Positions 20,484 to 30,036 of a DNA stretch of 64,000 bases are shown one piece after another (the stretch's first letter is position 1; each line of letters opens with the position of its first letter). The notes under the pieces were generated by a model, which saw only the letters and a program-made list of their open reading frames with translations, was not told the origin of the DNA and did not search any database. The DNA comes from Streptacidiphilus sp. 4-A2. GTDB lineage: Bacteria > Actinomycetota > Actinomycetes > Streptomycetales > Streptomycetaceae. The position numbers and the translations under genes are program-made. Location of the stretch: contig JAAFYY010000001.1 of assembly GCA_014284505.1 (NCBI GenBank), forward strand, positions 434,001 through 498,000. Reading direction: 5' to 3'.

Positions 20484-21889
20484 TCACAGGCGGGTCCCCG
20501 GGTCGCCAGGCGGCTGCTGACCATGGGCCCGGCCCTGGCCGCGCGGCCGGCGCGGGAGTTCCAGGACCACGGTCAGTCCGCCGCCAGGACTGTCCTCCAG
20601 CCGGGCGGTGCCGCCGTTCGCGGTGACCAGGCGGTGCACGCCATCCCAGCCCGGTACCGCCCGCCTCCGGATTGCCGAACCGGCGGAAGGCCGACTCCCG
20701 GGCCCGGGACGTCATCCCCGGGCCGTCGTCGACCACCCGCAGCTCCACCGCCGGCTGCCCGGCCAGCCCCGAGGTCGGCGCGGTCCCGATCCGCACCCGG
20801 CCCCCGACCGGGACCGCGTCGAGCGCGTTGGCCAGCAGATTGTCCAGCACCTGCTCCAGGTCGCCGGCGCCCAGCAGCACGGTCGGCCCCTCCTCGCCGC
20901 GCGCGGACAGCGACACCCGCGCTCGGCGGCCACCGGCTCCCAGGCGGCCAGCCGCTCGGCCACCACCTGCCGCACCGGCACCGCGACCGGGCGCGGAACC
21001 GCGCTCTCCGCCCTGGCCACCGCCAGCAGGCCGTCCACCAGCCGGGAGAGCCGGGCGATCTCCTCCTGCGCTCCCGCCAGTTCCTGCGCCGCGTCGCCGT
21101 CGACGTCGGCGGCCAGCAGGTCCAGCCGCAGCCGCAGCGCGGCCAGCGGGGTCCGCAGCTGGTGCGAAACGTCCGCGATGACCGTGCGGTGCGTGCACCA
21201 GGGCCTCGGTGCGCGCCCGGCCATGGTGTTGAAGGTCGCCGCCAGCCGGCGCACCTCCTGCGGCCCCTGTCCGGCGGGGGCCCGGACCTCCAGCGCGCCC
21301 TCGCCCAGGCGCTGCGCGGCCTGGTCCACCGCGCTCAGCGGACTGCCGACCCAGCGGGCCAGGCGGACGGAGACAAAAGTCCCCGCGATCAGCCCGACCA
21401 CGCCGGTCAGCGCGAGCCATCCCACACCGCCCAGACCCGGTCGTTCAGCGGTTCGGCGGACCGCACCAGCACGGTCACCCCGGAGATCTCCTGGATGTCC
21501 CCGACGGGTGTGGCGACGGTGATCCGGCCGTCCGCCTGTCCGGTGCCGGTGTCCGGGTGCGCCAGTGTGGCGGTGACCAGGGCCGGGACTCCGCCGCCGG
21601 TGGCGTCCGGGCACGGGGTCCGGGCGACCACGCGCCCGGCGGAGTCGTAGACCGCCGCGCAGTCGCCCCTGGCCTGCGCCACCGCCAGGAGCTGGAGCAT
21701 GGAGGTGTCGGACCGGTGGTCGGACAGGGTCTCCTCGGCGGCGGCGGACAGCTGCTGGGCGTCCGCCTGCGCGGAGGCCCGGAACGAGGTCTGCTCACGG
21801 TCGGTAAGCAGCACCCCGAGCGGCACCACGGCCAGCGTCAGCAGCACGGTGACCAGGGCCAGCACGGTCAGCGCGATCCTCCGGGTCAC
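20484..21889 (-). CDS. Two-component sensor histidine kinase (heavily frameshifted)
   Basis: The order is: N-terminal membrane helix (VLALVTVLLTLAVVPLGVLL), an extracytoplasmic segment of about 120 residues, a second helix, a HAMP linker, the phosphoacceptor H-box DVSHQLRTPL, the N-box NLLANALDAVP and the G-boxes DDGPGM and GGTGLG. At least four frameshifts are needed (about 21410, 21225, 20920 and 20645). The stop at 20484 comes from the frame that continues the ATPase fold. Its ATG overlaps the stop of the response regulator, so the pair is co-transcribed. The sensed signal is unknown. Confidence 0.82.
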
Positions 21890-22577
21890 GGGTGCCCGCC
21901 CGGCTCGGCGAGCCGGAAGCCGCGGCCGTACACCGTCTCCACCAGCCCGGGGACGCCCAGCTTGCGGCGCAGCGCCGCCATGTGGACGTCCAGGACTTTG
22001 GTCGGGCCGTACCAGTGGGCGTCCCAGGCGCGCTCCAGGATCTCCTGCGGGTCACCACCCGCCCCGGATCCACGGCCAGGCACTCCAGGATGTCGAACTC
22101 CTTGGGGGTAAGCACCACCTCCTGCCCGCCGACGGTGACCTTGCGGGTGCGCGGGTCCACCGCCAGCGGCCCGTGCTGCATCAGCTCGGAGACCTGCGGC
22201 CGGGTGCGCCGCAGCACGGCGCGCACCCGGGCCAGGAGTTCGGCCAGGCCGAAGGGCTTGACCAGGTAGTCGTCGGCGCCCTCGTCCAGCGCCGAGACCC
22301 GGTCGCTCTCCTCGCCGCGGGCGGTGACCACTATCACCGCCGCGTCCGAGCGGCGGCGCAGCAGGCGGCAGACCTCGATCCCGTCCAGGTCGGGCAGGCC
22401 CAGGTCGAGCAGCAGCAGGTCGGGGGCCGGATCGACCAGCAGGCGGCCCGGCCGGTCCCCACGCTCCGTGCCGCGTACCCGCCCGCTCCAGCCCGCGCAC
22501 CAGCGAGCGGGCGATCCCGGGGTCGTCCTCGACCACCAGCACCCGGAATCTCACGGCGTCCGCACCTGTCTCCTGCA
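21886..22577 (-). CDS. OmpR/PhoB-family response regulator (frameshifted)
   Basis: The receiver domain starts FRVLVVEDD with the acidic pocket, keeps the phosphorylated Asp region DLLLLDLGLPDLDG and the conserved Lys in VKPFG. The C-terminal winged-helix DNA-binding domain includes LTPKEFDILE and the wing end VYGRGFRL. Frameshifts lie near 22480 and 22055. ATG 22577 gives a short extension; GTG 22554 directly before FRVLVVEDD is equally likely. It overlaps the kinase gene by four bases. The partner kinase and the adjacent DoxX gene may be targets or co-transcribed. Confidence 0.82.
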
Positions 22578-22645
22578 TGGCGCCAGGGTAGGCGACCTGT
22601 CGTGGGGCCCCGACGCGGGACAGTACGGGCAGCGGACCGCGTGGG

Positions 22646-23270
22646 TCAGGCCGCCGGTGCGGGGGGGGGCGGGCGCCGCGCTGCCTGATCTGCTCGGCGG
22701 TGGGCGCGGCCAGCAGGGCGAGCCTGCCGAGCCGGGGCCGCAGGCGGCTGTCCAGGCTCCAGGTGGAGCCCGCGTAGGCGTGCATGAGCGCCAGCGACGC
22801 GAATATGTAGGCGACCGAGGGGCCCACGTCGGTGATGCCCGGGGTGTTCCAGGGCAGTCCGAACGCTTCGGCGGAGGACCAGATGCCGAGCGAGTAGAGG
22901 GCGCTGCCGACAAACACCAGGTTGCTGAACACCCCGAGGAGCAGGCCCAGCGCGATCAGGGTCTCGATCACCGCCGTACCGACGGCGAAACTGCCTGGCG
23001 AGGAGGCGGCGATGCCGTGCCACAGCTGGATCCACTGATGGATCACCGGGGTGCGGACCGTGCTGCCGCTGCCCAGTTCCTGGGAGAGGGTCCGGCCGTG
23101 GAGGAAGCCCGGCAGCCACTTGAAGGACGCGTCGATCGCCCAGACCAGCCGAAGCCGATCCGCAGCGCCGCCGCCCGGTGCAGCCCGCCGGTCCCGGTGC
23201 CGGTGCCGGTTCGGGCCAGGACGGTACCTGTGCCCCTGGCCAGGGGCCCTGGCTCCGCTTGTGTCGCCAT
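22646..23270 (-). CDS. DoxX-family membrane protein (frameshifted)
   Basis: About 205 residues with four likely membrane helices, including AVIETLIALGLLLGVFSNLVFVGSA and a helix around AYIFASLALM; the pattern matches DoxX/thiosulfate-quinone-oxidoreductase-like proteins. The N-terminus has a Thr-Gly run encoded by a GGTGCC-like repeat near 23190-23210. Breaks occur near 23160 and at a nine-G run near 22663; the stop at 22646 assumes the latter. AGGAG precedes ATG 23270. It lies just upstream of the response regulator on the same strand and may be co-transcribed. Its redox substrate is not predictable. Confidence 0.65.
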
Positions 23271-23856
23271 GCTGTGCTCCTCGCGTGTGTGGGGGTGACG
23301 CGTTCGGTTCTCGACGGATTCTCCAGCAGCTCCCGGAAAGGCTCCTTTATGTCTGTCGGAGACATTTTCCGGCCTCGCCGGAATGTTTTCTCCTGCCGCC
23401 TTCCGTCCTTATGCGCGACGGTCGGCCGACTCCGGGCAGCCCGATATTCAAGGGCGGATCCGCATACACCTGCCGACCCCCGGGATCCGGACGCCGGGCA
23501 AGCGGGCCGGGGTCTGCCAGGACGAGCAAAGCAGATCTGGCATGCGCGGGTCAATATCTTCCCAAGCCGGTAAACAGCGCGGGAATTACTAAGAACCAGT
23601 TAATTCACCAGGTCGCCGCACACGAAGGACCAGGGGCTGCGGCGAAGAATCTTGTTTTTCCGTCCGGCCGGCGCGCAATTGGCCGGGATCAGCAATCCGG
23701 TCCCCGCCGACGCGCCCCGGTCGCAGCGGGCCGGTCGCAGCGGGCCGGTCGCAGCGGGCCGGTCGGCCCCGGAGCGGAGCCCGCTGCACCGGTGCGTGGT
23801 GTCGCGTGAGCCGGGCGAGCCGGCCACCGCAGGCGGTGGCCGGCGCCCGTCGGGGG
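23271..23856. other. Intergenic region with a dyad and a tandem repeat
   Basis: No gene is supported. A perfect dyad, TTCCGGC-CTC-GCCGGAA (23367-23383), sits about 100 bases before the DoxX start and is followed by TGTTTT on the plus strand, so it could be an operator or a small terminator. A 14-base tandem repeat further right is listed separately. The region is relatively AT-rich around 23530-23660. Confidence 0.5.
23717..23758. repeat. Three tandem copies of a 14-bp unit
   Basis: The unit CCGGTCGCAGCGGG occurs three times without interruption, with a partial fourth copy (CCGGTCGG). It lies in the gap downstream of the SDR stop codon. No function is evident; it may be a replication-slippage tract. 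Confidence 0.75.
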
Positions 23857-24625
23857 TCACTGGGCGAGGTAGCCGCCGTCGACAGGAGGACGGCGCCGGT
23901 GATGAAGGAGGCCTCGTCCGAGGCGAGGAAGAGGATCGCCCTGGCCACCTCTTCGGGTTCGCCCAGGCGCGCCATCGGGTGCAGTTTCTCGATCGCCCCC
24001 AGGTACTCGGGCCGCCCGGCTCGTGCGCGAGCTCGCGTACCCGGTCGGTGCGGATGGTCCCCGGAGCGACGGCATTGACCCTGATGCCCTGGGCGGCCCA
24101 CTCCACGGCCAGGTGCTTGGTCAGCCCGGTGGCCACGAACTTGGCCGGGCCGTACACGGCCTGCCCGGACTGTCCGGCCATCCCCGAGATCGAGGACAGG
24201 CAGACGATCGAACCGCCGCCGCTGCCGGACATCGCCTCGATGGCGTACTTGCAGGTGAGGAACATGCCGCGGCCGTCCACCGCCATCACCCGGTCCCAGT
24301 CCTCGGGCGTGGCGTCGAGGACGTTCTGGAGCGGGAGGATCCCGGCGTTGGCAACCAGCACGTCGATCCGCCCGTACGCCTCGACCGCGGTGCGGATCAT
24401 CCGGCGGGCGTCCCCGGCATCCGCGACATCGCCCACGGCCGTCCACACCTCGCCCGGGCCCGCCGCCAGTTGGGCGCGGAGCCGTTCCAGTGCCCCGCCG
24501 TCGATGTCGGTGAGCACCAGCCGCGCGCCCTCGGCCGCGAAGAGTTCGGCGGTGGCCCGCCCGATTCCCCGGGCCGCTCCGGTCACCACCGCCGACTTCC
24601 CCGCCAGCCGTCCGCCGCTCTCCAC
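23857..24625 (-). CDS. Short-chain dehydrogenase/reductase (frameshifted)
   Basis: A classical SDR of about 255 residues. The cofactor motif is TGAARGIG, the structural motif ANAG, the catalytic Ser lies in SSISG and the Tyr-Lys pair in YGPAK. LTDIDGG at the end of the second strand has an Asp, suggesting NAD(H) preference. Two frameshifts near 24025 and 23885 separate the C-terminal helix and the final VDGGYLAQ. GTG 24625 follows AAAGGACAGG. It is divergent from the DinB-type gene. The substrate is unknown; 3-oxoacyl reductase-like and alcohol dehydrogenase-like roles are both possible. Confidence 0.8.
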
Positions 24626-24746
24626 GCCTGTCCTTTCCCGTTCCGCCGATGGAGGGTCACTTCCAGCACCAGGGTGCCGTATCGCAGGCCGCACGGCCGG
24701 GAAACCCGGGCGACCGGTGTCGGGGGTTGATGCGAGACTCGGCTCC

Positions 24747-25351
24747 ATGACACTCAATGCCCCAAGGACGACCTGCACCGTTACCTCAAGACGGCCCGCG
24801 AGGCCGTCGTCTGGAAGCTGAACGGACTGTCGGAGTACGACAGCCGCCGCCCGCTGACGCCGACCGGCACCAACCTCCTCGGCCTGGTCAAGCACCTCGC
24901 CATCGTCGAGTTCGGTTACTTCGGCCCGGCCTTCGGCCGCCCGCACAACGAATACATCCCCTGGGACGACGCGGACGCCGAGCCCAACGCGGACATGTGG
25001 GCGACCGCCGACGAGTCGCGCGAGGACATCCTCGGTCTCTACCAGCGCGCCTGGGCCCACGCGGACACGACGATCGAGACCCTGCCCTCGCTCGACGCCA
25101 TGGGCCACGTCTCGTGGTGGGGCGACAGCGGCGACGCGACCCTCCAGCGCATCATGCTGCACGTGACGGCCGAGACGAACCGGCACGCCGGCCATGCCGA
25201 CATCGTCCGCGAGCTGGTCGACGGCAGGGTCGGCATGCGGGAGAGCAACAGCAACATGGACGGCGGCGACAAGGCCTGGTACCGGGAGTACTGGAACAAG
25301 CTGGAGGCATCCGCCAAGGAGGCCCAGGCCAAAGCGGGCGGCCCGTCCTGA
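24747..25351 (+). CDS. DinB/DUF664-family protein (one frameshift)
   Basis: A four-helix-bundle protein of the DinB-like family. It has the early LLGLVKHLAIVE segment and TLQRIMLHVTAETNRHAGHADI, with His residues at the positions used for a metal site in this superfamily. Family members often act as mycothiol- or bacillithiol-dependent transferases, which would suit an actinomycete, but the function of this subgroup is not established. A one-base loss near 24765 separates the start MTLNAP from the main frame. The total of about 201 residues is normal. Confidence 0.78.
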
Positions 25352-25722
25352 ACGGTCGGCGCTCCCGGATCGACGCTCTCCTCGCCCGGGCCGTCGCGGA
25401 GGTCCGGGCCCGTTCCGGCGCCCGGCCGCGCCCGGGCCTGACCTCAGCGCGCGACGGCGTGCGGCACGGCGGGCAACAGCCCTTCCGCCGCGCCTCGTTG
25501 CTCGGTCTCCGGAAGCGCGGGGAACGGCCGCGTCAGCTGTTCAGCGCAGGATCCGGCGGGCCATTGGTGGTGAACAGGTCGAGCAGTTCGCCACCGCGGC
25601 CGGACATGACCGGGCGGATCGCATAGATTGCGGCAAGGTCCGGGCACACCTTGCGGGGCCCCTCCGCGCGGGCCGCCCGGCCTGGATAACATCCGCAGGT
25701 ACCGTCCACGACCGGGGAGTCA
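25352..25722. other. Intergenic region, nothing recognised
   Basis: No protein with recognisable features is encoded on either strand. The last 100 bases, including TAGATTGCGG near 25625, are the probable promoter area of the winged-helix gene that starts at 25723. No repeat or clear hairpin was found. Confidence 0.4.
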
Positions 25723-26304
25723 ATGCCTGTGACCAGCCAATCAGCCGGAACGCTTCGATCGCGGTATGTCGAGCAGGCGGCGACGGACCTGCGGGAGAAC
25801 CTCCAGCGCAGCAGGAGCTGGCCGAGCAGCTCGACGTCCTCAGGCAGGAGCAGACGCTCCTGGAGGACATCCTGGCCCTCGCCGGGCGCCACGAGCCCCC
25901 CGCCGCCCCCTCGCCGCCCCGCACGAACCGATACCGGACGACGCCCGCCCGCAGGACCGGCCCGACCGGAACAGGAACCGGAGCAGGAACTGGAGCAGCA
26001 GCCCGACGGCCCCGCGGTCGCCCGGGCGACGGCCGCAGCCGCGGAGGAGCCGCACCGCCCGCTGCTGAGCGACCTGCTCACCGAACTGCTGGCCGCCCAG
26101 CAGCAGCCGCGGCTGGCCAAGCAGCTGCGCGAGGAGCTGGTGGCAAGGTTCCCGGGGTGGACCCCGACGGCGCAGGTGGTGCGGAACACCCTGGAGTCGC
26201 TGGTGTCCAAGGGACTCGTGAACCGCCACAACCAGCACCGTTCGGTGGCCTACGCCCTGGTGGGACCCGTCGCGCAGGAGGCACCGGCGGCCGAGGCCGG
26301 CTGA
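25723..26304 (+). CDS. Coiled-coil, winged-helix putative regulator (frameshifted)
   Basis: The N-terminal third, restored across two or three indels (about 25805-25960), is a heptad-like helix (QQELAEQLDVLRQEQTLLED), then an acidic Gln/Glu/Pro-rich linker. The C-terminal 75 residues (RPLLSDLLTELLAAQQQPRL onward, then VVRNTLESLVSKGLVNR) form a winged helix-turn-helix like those in many Streptomyces regulators of unknown target. No ligand-binding domain is visible. ATG 25723 lacks a strong ribosome binding site. It stands alone between DinB and the decayed HD gene. Confidence 0.6.
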   Translation: MPVTSQSAGTLRSRYVEQAATDLRENLQRSRSWPSSSTSSGRSRRSWRTSWPSPGATSPPPPPRRPARTDTGRRPPAGPARPEQEPEQELEQQPDGPAVARATAAAAEEPHRPLLSDLLTELLAAQQQPRLAKQLREELVARFPGWTPTAQVVRNTLESLVSKGLVNRHNQHRSVAYALVGPVAQEAPAAEAG

Positions 26305-26530
26305 GCCACAAGAGGCTGTCAGCCACCCCCGGCCCGCTCACCGGGGGTCCTGGCCCACACGCATGCCGGGTGCGCCGCCCAGGAGCAGGGCCGCGCCGAC
26401 AGCAGTCCGGCGAACCCGGCAGCACTCACCAGGACGACGGCCAGGTTGTGCAGGCGCTGGTCCTGCCGCCCACCGCCGACTCCCTCCCCGCCCAGCAGCA
26501 GTAGTCAGTAGTCCCCTGCGGTTGGGGACT

Positions 26531-26900
26531 TCAGCGGGGCAACGGGTAGGACATCTGATAGGTCAGCCGCTCGTCGGCGTGGTCGCCGATGCGGGTGAGC
26601 AGTTCGTCCAGATCCATGAATTCCTCCCACACGGTCCGGCCGCCGGCCGCGGCGAGCTCGGCCACGACAAGATCCTCCAGGCCGGGCACCCGCTTGTCTT
26701 CCAGATCTTGTCGGCCAGGCTCACCAGCAGGTCCTCCACGCCGAGGCCCGGGGTGCCCCAGGTTGCAGCGCGACCTCATGCACTGCCCTGAGGTGGGCCA
26801 CAAGGCGGGCCGGGGCTGACAGCGACCGCAGCAGCTCGGCCGTCCTCACCGGCAGGGGCCGAAGTCGCGGCTCCCGGGTGTCGCCCAGAGCAATGGACAT
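26531..26900 (-). pseudogene. Internally deleted HD-type phosphohydrolase gene
   Basis: The ends match a small actinobacterial HD-domain family: the start has ELLRSLSAPARLVAHLRAVH and the end has a VEDLLVSLADKIW segment and TVWEEFMDLDELLTRIGDHA. The middle, which should carry the metal-binding HDxGK helix, is missing, and a frameshift near 26745 joins the pieces. Without the HD pair it cannot be catalytic. Whether this is true decay or an assembly collapse cannot be told here. ATG 26900 begins MSIALGDT. Confidence 0.5.
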
Positions 26901-27050
26901 CACGCTGGTGGTTGCCACCACGTCAGGGTAGCCGCCTCGGCCCGGGCCGGGCCGGGCGGAGCCACAAGGGCCTTGGCGGGTACGGGGCCGCGCGCCGTCA
27001 GGCGGTAGTGCGGCGGCACCGGATTCCTGGCTGCACGTAAGATCCACTCC

Positions 27051-28319
27051 ATGTCCTGGATACGACGGCGCACGCACGCCGAGCCGCCGGCGGGTCGTCT
27101 GCCCGACCTTGAGTTCCTCGCGCTGGTGCAGGCGAGCCTGGAGGAGTATGCGCCCGGGGTGACCCAGGGCACCGAACTCAAGGGCAATTCCCTGAGCAGT
27201 CCGCACGGTTGGGTGGTCGCCGTGGCACCGCCCCAGCACGGCGGCGACCAGCACTACGACGTGGTGGCGCTGCCGGATGTGAGCGTGCCCACGGATGTGC
27301 CCTGCTTCGTGGACTGTGTCGTGGCGATGGCCGAGGACCCCAGGCGGGCGGCCGACGCGTGGGTGCACACGGCCGGCGCCTGCATGCTGGAACTCCTGGA
27401 CCGGCACGGGCGCTTCGCGGACCACGCGGGCCCCGGGGACGCGCGTGGCATCCCCGGCTGGTACGCGATCGCCTCCGGCGCCGTCGGTATCGGCCTCGAC
27501 TCCGCCGAGAACCGTCGGCTGCAGTCGGCGGTGGTCGACGCGAACATCCTGCACCGCATCGCGGATTCCTTCACCGCGGACCTGGAACCGCTGTCCTTCA
27601 ACGGGATCAAGGTCTTCTACGGCGGGCAGCCCGGCGCGATGGTGGCCGAGGTCCGGATCAACGGGGAGCGCCACGAGGCGGCCTCGGCCGCGATGGCGGC
27701 ACTGGGCCTGCCCGGGCCCACGGCGTTCACGACAGTCCGCTACTACGCCCTGCTGCTGCCGGTCCCGGCTGACGGCGGGGAACCGGAGTTCCCGTCGACC
27801 CGCCTCGGCCTGGCTCACCACCACGACGCGGCCCACGGCCACGCCGGGCAGTCGGACCCGGAGCACCTCGGCGTGGACCTGGCCCTGCCCCACCTGATCG
27901 CCGAACTCTCCGCCGAGGAACGCAAGCAGCGCGTACGGGTCGACACCGGATCCCTCATGATTGCCGACGGGGTCGGCAACTTCCTCAAGGCCCGTCTGCC
28001 GATCCAGCTGACGGACGGACGAACTGTCGTCCACCGCGCCTGGTTCTACCTCTCCGCCCAGGTGATCGACGAGTTCACCGCCAGGCTCCGCAACGGAACC
28101 CTGACCGGATACCGCTTCACGGGCCTGCTGTGCAACGCCGTCGGCCCCTGGGGCGAGGAGCTGCTGCGCGCGCCGGTCGTCCTCGGCGGCCAGCAGGTCG
28201 ACGAGAACGGGTGCATCAGCTCCCCCGAGGTGATCGAGTCCGGCCACCCGCTCCTGAGCAAGGTGCTGCACGAGCGCTGGCCGGCACCGTTCGTCCTCGG
28301 CGAAGGCCGGTCCGAATAG
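27051..28319 (+). CDS. DUF6348-like protein of unknown function
   Basis: An intact 422-residue protein without signal peptide or membrane helix. The N-terminal half (from LALVQASLEEYAP, with TELKGNSL and GPGDARGIPGWYAIAS) resembles the DUF6348 family often found in Streptomyces; the C-terminal half repeats a similar alpha/beta pattern. The assignment is from memory of the family and is tentative. There is no clear ribosome binding site, but TAAGAT ends 7 bases before ATG 27051, so a leaderless transcript is plausible. It converges with the NRAMP-type gene. Confidence 0.6.
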   Translation: MSWIRRRTHAEPPAGRLPDLEFLALVQASLEEYAPGVTQGTELKGNSLSSPHGWVVAVAPPQHGGDQHYDVVALPDVSVPTDVPCFVDCVVAMAEDPRRAADAWVHTAGACMLELLDRHGRFADHAGPGDARGIPGWYAIASGAVGIGLDSAENRRLQSAVVDANILHRIADSFTADLEPLSFNGIKVFYGGQPGAMVAEVRINGERHEAASAAMAALGLPGPTAFTTVRYYALLLPVPADGGEPEFPSTRLGLAHHHDAAHGHAGQSDPEHLGVDLALPHLIAELSAEERKQRVRVDTGSLMIADGVGNFLKARLPIQLTDGRTVVHRAWFYLSAQVIDEFTARLRNGTLTGYRFTGLLCNAVGPWGEELLRAPVVLGGQQVDENGCISSPEVIESGHPLLSKVLHERWPAPFVLGEGRSE

Positions 28320-28347
28320 CCCCCGGCGTCCGGTCACGGGCCCGGGT

Positions 28348-29658
28348 TCAGAATCCGAGCGTCTGGGGGACCATGTACAGCCGAAGGCCATCACGACCAC
28401 GCACAGGGTGGTGACGGTCCAGCGGTAGGCCCCGCGCATCCGGTGCTCGTCCGGCAGGCACTTCGCCTCCAGCGCCAGCAGGAACCGAGCACGATCGGCA
28501 GCAGCAGCGAGTTCATGACCTCGCAGTCGACGGCCAGGCTGACCAGGTCGACGCTGGCCAGCACCAGCACCGCGCCGATGATGTGGAGAACGCGTAGGTG
28601 ACGTAGAACTTGAGGTTGCGTCGGCTGATCCGCTCGTCGAGGCTGTGCTTCCAGCCCAGGACCTCGGCGATCCCCCAGGAGCCGGCCAGGGAGACGACCA
28701 GCGCGGCAACCAGGGCTCCGCCCAGGATGGAGGCGCCGACCAGGATCCTGGACGTCCCCGAGCCCAGGAAGGGGTCAAGTGCGCCCGCGATCTGGCCCAC
28801 GTTGTCGAGGGCCGCGCCGGTGTCCTTGCGTCCGACGGTGGCAGCCAGGGTGATCACCACCACGATCATGATGCCCTGGGTCAGCACCGTGCCCACGGCC
28901 GTGTCCCAGCGGGCCTGACGCATCGCGGTGACGGCGAGCTTGCGCTGGACCACGGCACTCTGCTGGTAGAAGATCATCCACGGCATGATCACCGCGCCGA
29001 TGTTCGCGGCGAGCAGGTACACGTACTGGGTGTTGTGGAACGGGAACGTGGCGAAGCCGTGCAGCAGGTCGCCGACTTTGGGGTGGGCCAGCACCATGGC
29101 CGCGACGAAGGCCAGTTCGGCCAGGCCGATGGCGATCCCGATCCGCTCGGCGCGCCGGTAGCTGCCGGTGAAGGCCAGACCGACCAGGAACGCGGTGGTC
29201 GTCGGCACGGTCACCCACTTGGAGATCCCGAACAGCTCCCCGACGCCGGCCACCCGGCGAACTCGGTCAGCAGCGCGCCGACCGCCGACAGCAGCAGGGT
29301 GGCGGCGGAGACCAGACCCCATGTGAAGCCGAACCGCTCCCGGATCAGCGTCCCGTGCCCCTTGCCGGTGACGATCCCCAGCCGGACGGTTATCTCCTGC
29401 ACCGCGAACAGCACCGGCATCAGCACGACCTGCGGGAGCACCATGGCGGTAGCCGAACTGGTCACCGGACTGGGCGGCGGTGATGATGCAGCCGGCGTCG
29501 GTGTCGGCCAGCATCACGATCAGGCCCGGCCCCCACACGGCCAGCATTCCGGCAATCATCCACTGACGCCTGCTCAGAGAGAAACGGCGGCGCGGCCCCC
29601 CTGGTCTGTCCGGCGCCGGGGCCGACGTCGACGTGGGCGCGGAGAGTTCAGCGGACAC
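28348..29658 (-). CDS. NRAMP-related divalent metal transporter (frameshifted)
   Basis: A polytopic membrane protein of about 436 residues in the NRAMP superfamily, recognised by DTDAG..ITAAQSG in TM1 and the QEITVRLGIVTGKGHG loop. The DPGN metal-binding motif of classical Mn/Fe NRAMPs is replaced by DTDAG (residues 52-56), and the TM6 motif usually written MPH reads IMPWMIFYQQ. Its metal therefore cannot be assumed to be Mn or Fe. Frameshifts lie near 29470, 29260, 28590, 28485 and 28380; after the last the protein ends VPQTLGF. GTG 29658 is preceded by GAGGAGG. A cobalamin-type riboswitch and an iron-box-like site lie in the leader, suggesting cobalt or iron-linked control. Confidence 0.82.
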
Positions 29659-29756
29659 TGGGCATCCTCCTCGGGATGCTCACAGGTTCGGGGCCCTGGA
29701 CGCACCCGGCCGCAGCCCGCGTCCGGGCCGCCTTCCTGCGAGGCGAGCTCGGCGGA

Positions 29757-29860
29757 TGCGACGCCAGGCGGCCGGACTCGTCCCGTACAGGGGCTTCACC
29801 GTTGCGGGACAGAGCCGGATTCCCACCGGACTTCGCTGACGCGGCACCGTCTCCGCAGGG
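29757..29860 (-). promoter_or_regulatory. Cobalamin-type riboswitch in the leader of the NRAMP-related gene
   Basis: Read on the minus strand, the segment contains a core typical of B12 riboswitches: GCGAAGTCCGGTGGGAATCC (29836-29817), then CTGTCCCGCAACGGTGA, and later CGAGTCCGGCCGCCTGGC, which corresponds to the 3' element usually written GAGTCAGGA-ACCTGCC. GGTGCC at about 29849 resembles the opening strand. The middle is short, as in compact actinobacterial variants. It lies 100 bases upstream of the GTG, so it could block translation or terminate transcription when cobalamin is plentiful. I identified it by consensus only; a covariance-model search would settle it. Confidence 0.7.
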
Positions 29861-29878
29861 GCGAAGACCGAGCCAGAC

Positions 29879-29897
29879 TAAGGTTAGGCGTACCTTC
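29879..29897 (-). promoter_or_regulatory. Iron-box-like DtxR-family operator
   Basis: The 19-mer TAAGGTTAGGCGTACCTTC agrees at 14 of 19 positions with the iron box TTAGGTTAGGCTCACCTAA bound by DtxR/IdeR/DmdR1 repressors. It lies just upstream of the riboswitch and overlaps the likely -10 region of the leftward promoter (TTGCAG about 20 bases further out). Repression of the metal transporter by Fe or Mn is the natural reading. Confidence 0.55.
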
Positions 29898-30036
29898 TCT
29901 GCAATACTGCGCAGCTGAACAGGTATCGAGGCCTCTGCGAATCCCGTCACACCGACCCCGCGCCTGCCGAACCACCCCACCGACCATCCGTCGTCCGCGC
30001 GCTCCACCGGTGCCGTCCGAGCCGGCAACCCGCGCG

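Noticed and set aside
26721-28778. Very long minus-strand open frame of about 685 codons
   Set aside because: It spans antisense of the intact DUF6348-like gene plus parts of two real minus-strand genes (HD remnant and NRAMP end). Only those parts are meaningful.
29757-29860. Manganese (yybP-ykoY) or NiCo riboswitch before the NRAMP-related gene
   Set aside because: The conserved cores of those classes are not visible, whereas the CCCGCAAC and GGTG..AATCC elements fit the cobalamin class.
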